From an uncultured SAR86 cluster bacterium (lineage in GTDB: Bacteria > Pseudomonadota > Gammaproteobacteria > Magnimaribacterales > TMED112): a DNA stretch of 37,788 nucleotides. The first letter of the stretch is position 1, and each line of letters starts with the position of its first letter. A program made the position numbers and the translations under genes. Below are positions 16,178-24,461 of this stretch, one piece after another. A model generated the notes under the pieces. That model made no database searches. It was not told the origin of the DNA and saw only the letters and a list, made by a program, of their open reading frames with translations. The DNA is taken from assembly GCA_902585315.1 (NCBI GenBank), contig CACIDC010000002.1, forward strand, positions 1 through 37,788. Direction: 5' to 3'.

Positions 16178-17302
16178 ATGATCTCTAAAGTCTTTAAGAA
16201 AATATTAAATGAACTACCAAATGAGATTCATAATCCATTCAAAGGAAATCAGTTAGCAAACTTTATAACTGATGAAGCGGTAAAAATAATTAAGGATGCA
16301 ACACCAGAAAGATTTAAAAATATGGCCTTTAAAGGTTCTGCTGGGATGGGAAGATGGGTGAGTAATAAAGATGCTTGGATAGCAATATTTAATAAAAAAA
16401 TTACAACGGGAGCAAGCAAGGGGTATTATCCTGTATATGGATTTCCAATAAATTCTCAATTTGTTCGGTTTGGAATTGGTCAAGCTTTTGAAGAAGCACA
16501 AAAAAATTATGGAAAGGATTGGAAAGAAGCAATAAGCACTATTGCTAAAGCCTCTCAACTAAAAATACCTTCTTACTCAAATAGATTCAATACTGGAAGA
16601 CCAAAATTAACTACAAGAGAAGGAAAAAGTTATTACACTCAAGGGTATGTCTATTATAAATTATATGATCTATATAATTTACCTGAAGAAACAGAATTAG
16701 TGGAAGACCTTGAAATTATGTTAGATGCATATGATGAGCTATTTATGAAAGCTGGCACCAGGCTGGATGCATCAAGAATTTTAAGTCCTGAAAATATCAG
16801 TACTGAGGAAATAGAAGAAATTTTAGGCTCAAAATCGATAGAAAATTATAAAGAAACAAGTAAATTTCATTCTTATAAATACAAGCACCCTAGGCTTAAG
16901 GATAACAAAATTGCACAAACCTATGTAAAAAGTGGTGTACAAAAGAGAAACCAATCTTTCAACAGTCATAAAGAGATGGAATCTGTGCTAGCAAAAATTC
17001 TAGATGAAAATGGATATAACCCAGAGCAAAGTCCAAATCCAAAAACAGACATCCATTGGAAGACAGATAAAGGAATAAGGATAATAGAAGTAAAAAGTGT
17101 AAGGCAAGAATTGCACCAAGTAAGACAAGGCATTGGGCAACTAATAGAATATTCTTATCAAATTTCATCAAAGGGAAATACAGTTGATAAGTGTTTTCTT
17201 TGTTTGACGTCAGAGCCTAAGCGTAAAATTTGGCGAGATATCCTAAAATCCGTTGGAATTACTTTAATTACTCCTCAAAATCTTGAAGATGTACTAAAGT
17301 AA
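16178..17302 (+). CDS. MrcB_N-type domain fused to PD-(D/E)XK nuclease (predicted modification-dependent restriction enzyme)
   Basis: A 374-residue protein in two parts. Residues about 30-190 fit the MrcB_N (DUF3578) pattern: GSAGMGRWVSNKDAWIAIF, then GYYPVYGF, and a closing helical YYKLYDLYNLPEETELVEDL stretch. This domain is known as the modified-DNA recognition part of McrB-like restriction systems. Residues about 262-370 look like a PD-(D/E)XK nuclease: Glu268, Asp291 in TDIHW, Glu304-Val-Lys306 in IIEVKS and Gln321 in GIGQLIEYSY. No GTPase or ATPase motor is present, so it would act as a stand-alone type IV-like nuclease. Four hand-counted lines give 22-35% GC. It converges on the SDR gene with a 2-base gap. 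Domain names are from pattern memory, not a search. Confidence 0.75.
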   Translation: MISKVFKKILNELPNEIHNPFKGNQLANFITDEAVKIIKDATPERFKNMAFKGSAGMGRWVSNKDAWIAIFNKKITTGASKGYYPVYGFPINSQFVRFGIGQAFEEAQKNYGKDWKEAISTIAKASQLKIPSYSNRFNTGRPKLTTREGKSYYTQGYVYYKLYDLYNLPEETELVEDLEIMLDAYDELFMKAGTRLDASRILSPENISTEEIEEILGSKSIENYKETSKFHSYKYKHPRLKDNKIAQTYVKSGVQKRNQSFNSHKEMESVLAKILDENGYNPEQSPNPKTDIHWKTDKGIRIIEVKSVRQELHQVRQGIGQLIEYSYQISSKGNTVDKCFLCLTSEPKRKIWRDILKSVGITLITPQNLEDVLK

Positions 17303-17304
17303 TT

Positions 17305-17958
17305 TTATTTTAGATTATTCATCCCACCATCAACACGAACAACTTGTCCAGTCATCCAGTTATTGTGAGCATCAAGTAAAAAATCAATTGTTTTAGCAAT
17401 TTTCTTAGGATCACCAATCTCTTTCATTGGATTTCTCTCTTTACTTGCCTCAACCAGTCGGTCGGTTTTTAAAAGATTGGTTGAAAGATTGGTCTCTGTT
17501 AAAGATGGTGCAACCACATTAAAGCAGACTTTAGCGTTAGTGTATTCTGATGCCAGAGCTCTAGCCATACCTTCTAGGGCTGACTTAGAAGCACCTATAC
17601 TGGCATGAAATGGTAAGCCAATGTTTGCTGCAACGCTTGATATGAATACTACACTTGCACCATCTGCCTCTTTGAGTTGATTGATAACTTTTTTCACGAC
17701 TTTAGATGCACCAAGGACATTAATTTTAAAATCGTTGAGAAAATCTTCTTCCTTCAACATGGTGAAAGGTTTCAAATTTATTGTGCCAGGAAAATAAACT
17801 AAGCCATCTATATCAGATACACTATCAAGCTCTGATAAATCACCATCGAGATCTAAAGTCCCCTCTGATCGAGAAAAGGTCAAAAATTCCCTGTCGGAAT
17901 TTTTCTGTAATGCTTGCGCTATTGTGGAGTTGGCGCCTATTAATAATGTTTTTGCCAT
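17305..17958 (-). CDS. SDR-family protein lacking the catalytic tyrosine
   Basis: Short-chain dehydrogenase/reductase fold of 217 residues from the ATG at 17958 (a TTG one codon upstream is also open). Rossmann features: LLIGANSTIA at the nucleotide-binding turn, though without the usual third Gly; LVYFPGT in place of NNAG; the Ser of FISSVAA; and a C-terminal TGQVVRVDGG typical of SDRs. The YxxxK catalytic pair reads IGASK (17584-17598), so Lys is kept but Tyr is replaced by Ile. It may be a non-classical reductase or a cofactor-binding protein without standard activity. It follows valS by 19 bases in the same direction, so cotranscription is likely. No substrate can be assigned. Confidence 0.82.
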   Translation of the reverse strand: MAKTLLIGANSTIAQALQKNSDREFLTFSRSEGTLDLDGDLSELDSVSDIDGLVYFPGTINLKPFTMLKEEDFLNDFKINVLGASKVVKKVINQLKEADGASVVFISSVAANIGLPFHASIGASKSALEGMARALASEYTNAKVCFNVVAPSLTETNLSTNLLKTDRLVEASKERNPMKEIGDPKKIAKTIDFLLDAHNNWMTGQVVRVDGGMNNLK

Positions 17959-17977
17959 CAATCAATTGTAAGGTCGT

Positions 17978-20212
17978 TTATTGTTTTTTAAAGGTCATTA
18001 AAGAACCGTCTTTAAAAACTAGTTCGTTAATTTCTTCAGTAATAAAAGGACAGAAGGGGTGCATCATGAGTAAAATTTTCTTTAACATTGGATGAAGATT
18101 TGCTGTTTCACCCGATGCTTTGCAATCTTCAATGTACTTATCGCAGAATTTGCCCCAGAAAAATTCATAAAGCTCATTGACCGCAAAATCCAAACGATAA
18201 TCAGTAATATTTTTTTGTATTTGTTCGCTAACTTTATTAAATTCCTCTTCGATCCATTTATCTGAATCATTCTTAGCAACGAATTCCTTAGATTCCATAG
18301 GATAATTATTAATGAAACGGGCAGCATTCCAGATTTTATTACAGAAATTTCTATACCCTTTTAATCGACCAAGCTCAAAGCTGATATCTCTGGTATGAGT
18401 CGCTAGTGAATAAAATGTCATACGCACTGCGTCGGTACCATATGAATCGATACCATTAGGAAATTGTTTGCGGGTTTTACGCTCAATTTTTTCTGCTAAG
18501 CCTTCTTGCATCAAATTAGAAGTTCTTTTGGTAACCAAATCTTCTAGGTTAATCCCATAGATAAGATCAATCGGATCGATAATATTACCTTTAGATTTTG
18601 ACATTTTTTGACCATTTTCATCTCTGATTAGACCAGTCACATAAACGTCTTTAAATGGGGCTTTACCTGTAAACTCTAAACTCATCATCATCATTCTGGC
18701 TACCCAGAAAAAGATAATGTCAAAACCAGTAACTAACAAAGTGGTTGGAAAAAACTTTTTAAAGTCCGCAGTATCTTCTGGCCAACCTAATGAACCAAAA
18801 GGCCATAGTGAGGCTGAGAACCAGGTATCTAAAACATCTTCTTCTTGCGTTAGTTCACGTGCATCAAGTTGATAAAATTCACGTACTTCATCTTCGTCGT
18901 ATCCAACATAAGTATTACCTTCGTTATCATGCCAGGCAGGAATGCGGTGTCCCCACCAAATTTGTCTACTGATACACCAATCTTGAATATTATCCATCCA
19001 ATTGAAGTAGGTTTTATCCCAATTACCTGGATGGAAAACTACTTCACCTTTATTTACAGCAGCATTGGCTTTTTGAGCCATTTCTTCTGTCTTCACGTAC
19101 CATTGATAACTTAGTTTTGGCTCAATGACTATGTTAGATCTTTCTCCTCTAGGAACACTTATGTGATGTTTTTCTTCTTTAACCAGTAATTCTTTATTTT
19201 CAAGTTCTTCTAGAACAGCTTTTCTCACCTTGAAGCGGTCAAGGTTATTAAATGGCGCTGGAACCATATCATTTGAGAAGGCTTCGTCAGTAAAAATATT
19301 TATTGGGGCAAAATCCTCAAGCTTATCTGAGGTTTGTACTACACCGTCCACTTCATGCAAAGCATATTTCTTACCAATATCGTAATCGTTGAAGTCATGA
19401 CCTGGTGTAATCTTTAAACAACCGGTTCCAAATTCCATATCAACGTATTCATCACCAATCACTGGAATTTTTCTGCCGACAAAGGGCAATTCAACGTACT
19501 TACCAATGTGTTGTTTAAATCTATCATCTTTGGGATTCACAGCTACGGCCATATCACCAAACATGGTTTCTGGTCTTGTCGTTGCGACAATAAGAACCTC
19601 ATCTGAATCTGCTAGTGGATAGGAAATATGCCAAAGTACTCCATCTTTTTCTTGTCGGACTACTTCTAGATCTGAAACGGCGGTTTTCAAAGATGGATCC
19701 CAGTTAACCAAACGATAGCCGCGATAAATTTTATCTTTGCGGTAGAGTTCAACAAATGCTTTATTAACGCCTTTGCAAAAATCATCATCGTAAGTAAATC
19801 TGTATTTATCCCACTCTACGGTGATACCTAATCGTTTCATCTGAGCTGAAATTTCACCTTCTGAGTAATCTTTCCATTTCCATACTTCTTCTAGGAATTT
19901 TTCACGGCCTAAGTCATCTTTGGATTTGCCTTCATTTAGTAAATTATTTTCCACAACCATTTGCGTTGCTATCCCAGCATGGTCTGTCCCAACTTGCCAA
20001 TATGAATCGGTGCCATTCATATGGTGGTATCTGGTGTAAAAATCCATGATGGCATATTGAAAGCTATGGCCCATGTGTAATGTGCCTGTCACATTTGGCG
20101 GAGGAATAATCTGAGAAAAGTGGTCTTCAGAACCTGGTTTTTCTAATTCACGATCAGCCCAAATTTTTGACCATTTTTCTTCAATTTGTATGGGTGAATA
20201 TTGTGCTTCCAT
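17978..20212 (-). CDS. valS: Valyl-tRNA synthetase, C-terminally short
   Basis: Class Ia synthetase that charges tRNA(Val). Signature HMGH at residues 46-49, the editing-domain motif TTRPETMFGD, and KMSKS at residues 536-540 are intact, and the DALR-like anticodon-binding region follows. The protein stops at 744 residues, about 204 after KMSKS, whereas E. coli ValRS (951) continues for about 390. The C-terminal coiled coil that grips the tRNA elbow, and the segment before it, are absent. The next gene begins 19 bases later, so no frameshifted remainder can exist here. Start ATG shares a base with the holC stop (TAATG). Two hand-checked stretches look richer in GC than neighbouring genes. Confidence 0.95.
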   Translation of the reverse strand: MEAQYSPIQIEEKWSKIWADRELEKPGSEDHFSQIIPPPNVTGTLHMGHSFQYAIMDFYTRYHHMNGTDSYWQVGTDHAGIATQMVVENNLLNEGKSKDDLGREKFLEEVWKWKDYSEGEISAQMKRLGITVEWDKYRFTYDDDFCKGVNKAFVELYRKDKIYRGYRLVNWDPSLKTAVSDLEVVRQEKDGVLWHISYPLADSDEVLIVATTRPETMFGDMAVAVNPKDDRFKQHIGKYVELPFVGRKIPVIGDEYVDMEFGTGCLKITPGHDFNDYDIGKKYALHEVDGVVQTSDKLEDFAPINIFTDEAFSNDMVPAPFNNLDRFKVRKAVLEELENKELLVKEEKHHISVPRGERSNIVIEPKLSYQWYVKTEEMAQKANAAVNKGEVVFHPGNWDKTYFNWMDNIQDWCISRQIWWGHRIPAWHDNEGNTYVGYDEDEVREFYQLDARELTQEEDVLDTWFSASLWPFGSLGWPEDTADFKKFFPTTLLVTGFDIIFFWVARMMMMSLEFTGKAPFKDVYVTGLIRDENGQKMSKSKGNIIDPIDLIYGINLEDLVTKRTSNLMQEGLAEKIERKTRKQFPNGIDSYGTDAVRMTFYSLATHTRDISFELGRLKGYRNFCNKIWNAARFINNYPMESKEFVAKNDSDKWIEEEFNKVSEQIQKNITDYRLDFAVNELYEFFWGKFCDKYIEDCKASGETANLHPMLKKILLMMHPFCPFITEEINELVFKDGSLMTFKKQ

Positions 20213-20616
20213 TAAACTGCTTCGTGAATTAAATCGAAATTATTCTTCTTCAGATTAGCATAAAGCTCACGCGATGCTTTAGTGATGTCTTCATCTGCTT
20301 TTGTTGTGTACACGTAAACATTTTCACAGACATTAGTTGGTAGTTCTAAAACCTTATCACTCAGAATGTGGATTTCATCAAATTCATCAATAGGTTTGGT
20401 ATCTAATATTGAGATGTTTTCATCGTAAAGATACTCTATCTTGCCCTTTTCAAAATACTTTTGTTGTTGGGCTTTTTTAAACTCATCGTAATGTTTTTCA
20501 TCTTTTAAGACCACGCATATGGAGCTTTGCATTTGAAAGCCCTCATAAATTTGTTCCAGCAAAAAAGCTAAGGCCGATTGTTCATCTTTAAAGCCTGAAA
20601 AAAAAGTTGCTGCCAT
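20212..20616 (-). CDS. holC: DNA polymerase III chi subunit
   Basis: Clamp-loader accessory subunit that links the replisome to single-strand-binding protein. The 134-residue sequence is weakly conserved, but the N-terminal AATFFSGF strand, the helix with residues about 12-26, and the LDTKPIDEFDEIHILSDK segment fit the chi family (147 in E. coli). Identification rests mainly on its position between pepA and valS, which is the conserved gammaproteobacterial order. Both junctions are TAATG overlaps, so the three genes should be translated in a coupled way. Confidence 0.83.
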   Translation of the reverse strand: MAATFFSGFKDEQSALAFLLEQIYEGFQMQSSICVVLKDEKHYDEFKKAQQQKYFEKGKIEYLYDENISILDTKPIDEFDEIHILSDKVLELPTNVCENVYVYTTKADEDITKASRELYANLKKNNFDLIHEAV

Positions 20617-22088
20617 TAACGATTACTATTAACGTACTCAAACAAGAGGCCGACTGGTTTACCAGTAGAGCCCTTATTTTTACCATCACCAATATCTGCA
20701 ACTCCAGCTATGTCAATATGAGCCCACTTATAGTCTTCGGTAAATCTTGAGATGAAACAACCTCCCTCAATTGTTCCAGCTGCTCTCCCAGGAGCAATAT
20801 TAGCTATATCCGCAAAATTTGAATCTAAATAGCTTTGGTATTCATCCCATAATGGTAATTGCCAAGCTTTTTCTCCAGATGCTTGTCCTGCTTCAAGAAT
20901 TTTATCGACAAGTTTTTGATCGTTACCCATAACTCCTGCAGCAACACTCCCTAGAGCTACTATTACAGCTCCTGTTAAAGTTGCGGTATCAATCACAACC
21001 TTCGGATCATACTTTCCAATATAGGTCAGTACATCACATAAGACTAATCTGCCTTCAGCATCTGTATTTAACACTTCAATAGTTTGACCTGACATTGATG
21101 TCACAACATCACCAGGTTTAGTAGCGTTTCCAGCAGGCATATTTTCAGTAAGACCTACAGCACAAACTAAATTAACAGGGAGTTTTGACGCAGCAACTGC
21201 TGCCATTGTGCCAATCACTGATCCTGCACCAGACATATCCCATTTCATTTCATCCATTTTTGGGCTGGGTTTTAAGCTAATACCACCAGTATCGAAAGTT
21301 ACACCTTTACCAACAAGCACGATAGGCTTTGCGCCTTTTTTACCACCTTTATATTCCATTGTTACTAACTTAGCAGGTTCGACACTTCCCTCTGAAACTG
21401 AAAGCAATGAACCCATCCCAAGTTTTTTCATATCCTTTTCCTCTAGGACATCAACCTTAAAACCACCAACAGCTTTACCCAGCTCAACTACTTGATTGGC
21501 AATATAAGTTGGAGTGGCATGATTGGCAGGCCTATTACCTAGATTCCTTGCAGTATTAGCTCCTCGTCCAACGTTGTAACCCAGCTCGACAGAACGCTTT
21601 AAAGTAGCACTACTTTTTTCGACACATATATCTAATTCTTTTAATTTGGCATCCTTCTTTGTATTAGGATTGGTATCGGTATATCGATATGCTGATTTTT
21701 CTGCATATTTTGCAATATTGAACGCAAAGTTTTTATCTTTAATGTGTGTTGAGGTATCGGCAAAAATACTTGCTGATTCAACACCGTATTTATCTAATTG
21801 ACCAAAAACCCCCATTAGCCAGCTTTCTTTTTTATGTTCAGGTTTTTTCTTATCAAAATCTCTGACGAAAAGAACGTCTCGGGATAATCCAGAAAACTCT
21901 TTTGATACCATTAATGACCTTTTAGATTCATCTTCAAAAAAGTTTGAAACTTTTCCTTTGACTTCACTGTCAAATAGTTTTGTTGTTTTCAATGATCCTT
22001 TTGAATAAAAGACTACCCCAAAGTTATCATCAGATGCTTCTGAATATTTTTTCAGTTCGATTTTTTCAAGTGCTTTATAGAATGCCAT
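20616..22088 (-). CDS. pepA: Leucyl aminopeptidase PepA
   Basis: M17 cytosolic aminopeptidase that removes N-terminal residues from peptides; E. coli PepA also binds DNA in Xer recombination and carAB control. The two-metal site is complete: Lys261, Asp266, Asp284, Asp343 and Glu345, plus the catalytic Arg347 in NTDAEGRL. The N-terminal regulatory domain covers about residues 1-160. The length of 490 residues is near the family norm (503). The ATG at 22088 follows AGGAG with 5 bases between, the strongest ribosome-binding site in the window. It heads pepA-holC-valS and diverges from lptF. Confidence 0.97.
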   Translation of the reverse strand: MAFYKALEKIELKKYSEASDDNFGVVFYSKGSLKTTKLFDSEVKGKVSNFFEDESKRSLMVSKEFSGLSRDVLFVRDFDKKKPEHKKESWLMGVFGQLDKYGVESASIFADTSTHIKDKNFAFNIAKYAEKSAYRYTDTNPNTKKDAKLKELDICVEKSSATLKRSVELGYNVGRGANTARNLGNRPANHATPTYIANQVVELGKAVGGFKVDVLEEKDMKKLGMGSLLSVSEGSVEPAKLVTMEYKGGKKGAKPIVLVGKGVTFDTGGISLKPSPKMDEMKWDMSGAGSVIGTMAAVAASKLPVNLVCAVGLTENMPAGNATKPGDVVTSMSGQTIEVLNTDAEGRLVLCDVLTYIGKYDPKVVIDTATLTGAVIVALGSVAAGVMGNDQKLVDKILEAGQASGEKAWQLPLWDEYQSYLDSNFADIANIAPGRAAGTIEGGCFISRFTEDYKWAHIDIAGVADIGDGKNKGSTGKPVGLLFEYVNSNR

Positions 22089-22093
22089 TTTTT

Positions 22094-22098
22094 CTCCT
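22094..22098 (-). promoter_or_regulatory. Strong Shine-Dalgarno of pepA
   Basis: AGGAG on the minus strand, within AAAAAGGAGAAAA, 5 bases before the pepA ATG. Most genes here have weak or no Shine-Dalgarno sequences, so this one stands out and fixes the pepA start. Confidence 0.8.
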
Positions 22099-22116
22099 TT
22101 TTGATATTCTTAAGAA

Positions 22117-23142
22117 GTGATTATTTCACGTTATATCAGTAAGGAAATTATAGTAAACATTTGCTGGGTTTCTCTAGTCCTTTTTGGATTAGTTTTGCTT
22201 TCTCGATTCAATATGTTCCTTTCGCAGGCAGAAGTAGGCAGAATTTCAGCTGAAAACATATTATTTGCCTTAGTTTTATTCTCTCCAGGTTTAATTAATT
22301 TAGTTTTTCCTGTAAGCGTTTTTTTGGCTATGGGTTTTGTTTTAACCCCAATTTTTAGAAACCATGAAGCTGTTCTAACTGCGGGTTCCATGACATCTGG
22401 TAGGCTGCTAGCTAGCCAAAAATACTTAATATTAGGCATATTTTCTATTTCCGTGCTTTTGAGCACATTTTTAGCACCTTACTTCACAAGTAAAGGCGAA
22501 GATTTACTGGATAAAGATAATTCATTTGCTTCAAAAATTCTTGCACCTAGTGGTTTGGTGTCTCTGCAGGCTGATACCTTCAATGTTTTTGGTGATAAAG
22601 ATAATGATATTTATCGAGATTTAATTTTTATTAATTCTCAGTCTATAGAAACTTTTATCTATGGCACTACAGGTGTTATTGAAGATACCTCCTCAGGAGC
22701 TAGTTTAGTTTTATATGATGGTTTTCTATTTGATAACGAGAGAAATTTTATTTCTAAGTTTAAGAAAGCCGATATCCCATTTGCTGATTATTCTTCAGAA
22801 GAATATATTCCAACAATTGCATTGTTTAGCGAATTAACTCTGGAAAATGTCCAAGAAATCTTTGTAAGATTCACTTTGCCCATCTTCTGTGTAATTTCAT
22901 TTATTTTTTCGGCTATATTTTCGAGTTACAGTGCCTTTTTTGGTAGAGAAAAGACTTATTTCTTTTTAGCAATTTTTAATATTCTTTACCTCCTGTCAGC
23001 AATATCAGCATTTGATGTAAGCGTAAATTCTTTCGAAGCTCTGATAATTAATTTTTATTGGATGCATTTAACAGTTTTAATTTTAATTTTTATCTTAACC
23101 AACAAAAACATAAAAAAAGGTTTTGGTTATGAAGGCATATAA
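22117..23142 (+). CDS. lptF: LptF, LPS export permease subunit
   Basis: Inner-membrane half of the LptB2FG ABC exporter that extracts LPS and hands it to LptC/LptA. The protein has three N-terminal hydrophobic helices (within residues 1-125), a periplasmic beta-jellyroll region (about residues 130-245) and three C-terminal helices, the YjgP/YjgQ layout. The N-terminal RYISKEIIVN matches the family start. The length of 341 residues is slightly short (366 in E. coli). The start is GTG preceded by AAGAA. It overlaps lptG by 14 bases. LptB, LptA and LptC are not in the window. Confidence 0.93.
   Translation: MIISRYISKEIIVNICWVSLVLFGLVLLSRFNMFLSQAEVGRISAENILFALVLFSPGLINLVFPVSVFLAMGFVLTPIFRNHEAVLTAGSMTSGRLLASQKYLILGIFSISVLLSTFLAPYFTSKGEDLLDKDNSFASKILAPSGLVSLQADTFNVFGDKDNDIYRDLIFINSQSIETFIYGTTGVIEDTSSGASLVLYDGFLFDNERNFISKFKKADIPFADYSSEEYIPTIALFSELTLENVQEIFVRFTLPIFCVISFIFSAIFSSYSAFFGREKTYFFLAIFNILYLLSAISAFDVSVNSFEALIINFYWMHLTVLILIFILTNKNIKKGFGYEGI
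22130..22157 (-). promoter_or_regulatory. Candidate promoter(s) for pepA inside lptF
   Basis: On the minus strand TTTACT (22157-22152) and TATAAC (22135-22130) lie 16 bases apart. A perfect TATAAT also occurs at 22152-22147 but lacks a good -35. The pepA/lptF gap is only 28 bases, so pepA must be transcribed from within the first codons of lptF or from the gap itself. Prediction only. Confidence 0.33.
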
Positions 23143-24031
23143 ATATATTTTTAAAAAATCCATGCTCTCATTTCTTGGGGCGCTCTTAATAATTTCAGCC
23201 ATTGATTTTTCGTTTAATTTTTTCGCTGAGATTGACAACATAAATGAAAACTATAGCTTGCTAGATGCTTTGTTTTATTCAGTTGCAACAGAACCTTATC
23301 GAATGAGGAGCTTTATCTATCTTGCAGCTGTTGTTGGATTTCTTGCTATTTTTGTGGATGCTAGTTTTTTAAGAGCATTTAATACCGTTCGACAAGCAGG
23401 ACTAAATAAAATTAAATATACATTAATAATTTTCCTACCTGTTATTTTATTAAGCCTAGCCTCACACGAATACGTTATTCCAGAACTAACGAAAAAAGCT
23501 GAAGATTTTAGAAAATCAAAAGTATCATCTTCCGGTAGCGAGCAACCTGTAATAATTGAGATAGAAAAAATAGATGACAGCAATTTTGTTATAGTTTCAG
23601 AACAACTTGCCATAAGTTTCAGTGATGAAGGTTCTTTGGAGCTTAAAGATAAATACAGTGGAGCATTCAGTGAATTAAATTACAATAGAAATGTAAAGCA
23701 GCTGTCATTTTCACAGTTAATACAAAACTCAGCCTCATCATTCGAAAAATTTAGTCTTGTTTCTAAAACAGAATTACTAAGAAGGGGCTTAAATTTTCTC
23801 TCCTATCTGGTAATTTTCTTAATTGGTTTGGAAATTCTGATGTCTTTCACAAAAGCTCTAAATGTAAATCGCATTTTAATTTATGGCTTTGGAGCTTGTC
23901 TGATCTATCAGTTTGTTGAATCTGTTTTTGCGGACTCAATCTCTGTATTTATGCTGCCATACTATCTGCAAGCGTTCCCAATATTGCTAATTTTGATGTA
24001 TTTTTTGCTCAGGAAGCGACTCTTTTTTTAA
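23129..24031 (+). CDS. lptG: LptG, LPS export permease subunit
   Basis: Partner of LptF in the LPS exporter. Same layout: YKYIFKKSMLSF start, hydrophobic helices at about residues 13-30, 55-75 and 95-115, a periplasmic domain (about 120-210), and three C-terminal helices. The length of 300 residues is short against 360 in E. coli, mostly in the periplasmic part. The ATG at 23129, after AAAGG, is preferred over an upstream in-frame TTG at 23123. The 3' end overlaps the convergent RDD gene by 23 bases. Assignment to LptG rather than LptF follows gene order. Confidence 0.92.
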   Translation: MKAYKYIFKKSMLSFLGALLIISAIDFSFNFFAEIDNINENYSLLDALFYSVATEPYRMRSFIYLAAVVGFLAIFVDASFLRAFNTVRQAGLNKIKYTLIIFLPVILLSLASHEYVIPELTKKAEDFRKSKVSSSGSEQPVIIEIEKIDDSNFVIVSEQLAISFSDEGSLELKDKYSGAFSELNYNRNVKQLSFSQLIQNSASSFEKFSLVSKTELLRRGLNFLSYLVIFLIGLEILMSFTKALNVNRILIYGFGACLIYQFVESVFADSISVFMLPYYLQAFPILLILMYFLLRKRLFF

Positions 24032-24437
24032 CAATTTTTAATTTGAGAATCCTATCTGGCAGACATTTATTTTCTTTATCAAATAATATCCAAAGCATTC
24101 CGACTGCACTCAAAAGCATGTAAAGCAAGAATCGTTTTAAAGCAGATGCTCTTGATAGCTTCAAGCCATCATCATTAATGATTTCATGATTCCATGTACT
24201 CATCCCCAGGGTATTTCGCCCATTAGACCAAAAATAGACGTAATAACTTGCTGTCGTTAAAAGAATTATTAAGGCCCCTATAGGTGGGGGGAAATAGTCG
24301 CTGTCGGAAATTATCAGTTTGTAAATTCCAAGAAAAATAAAACCAAATAAAAACCACAAAGCAGCTACTAGAAATATGTCATATGTAAACGACATAAGAC
24401 GTGAAAAAATTCCTGGATATGTAAATTTATCTTCCAT
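24009..24437 (-). CDS. RDD family membrane protein
   Basis: A 142-residue protein with three hydrophobic segments (about residues 18-42, 53-70 and 105-120). The family's Arg and Asp appear in FSRLMSFTYDIF (Arg13, Asp20) in the first helix, and GRNTLGMSTWNHEII before the third helix is the typical RDD signature; DRILKLKIVKK ends it. RDD proteins have no settled single function; some are linked to transport. It converges on lptG with a 23-base overlap and diverges from the peptide transporter gene with a 24-base gap. Confidence 0.85.
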   Translation of the reverse strand: MEDKFTYPGIFSRLMSFTYDIFLVAALWFLFGFIFLGIYKLIISDSDYFPPPIGALIILLTTASYYVYFWSNGRNTLGMSTWNHEIINDDGLKLSRASALKRFLLYMLLSAVGMLWILFDKENKCLPDRILKLKIVKKRVAS

Positions 24438-24461
24438 AATGTGCTAATGTAATTCCTACTT

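Noticed and set aside
15451-17302. A CRISPR-Cas locus, because of the Cas4-like nuclease
   Set aside because: No direct repeats with spacers and no cas1, cas2 or effector gene occur in the window; the Cys pattern also differs from Cas4.
18869-19114. Open frame on the plus strand opposite valS
   Set aside because: It lies wholly inside a well-supported gene on the other strand, has no family likeness and no ribosome-binding site; the same holds for the many other antisense frames, such as 939-1283 and 34080-34319.
24438-24461. Promoters in the 24-base gap between the RDD and transporter genes
   Set aside because: CATAAT at 24435-24440 and TGTAAT at 24448-24453 resemble -10 boxes, but neither has an acceptable -35 at 16-18 bases.
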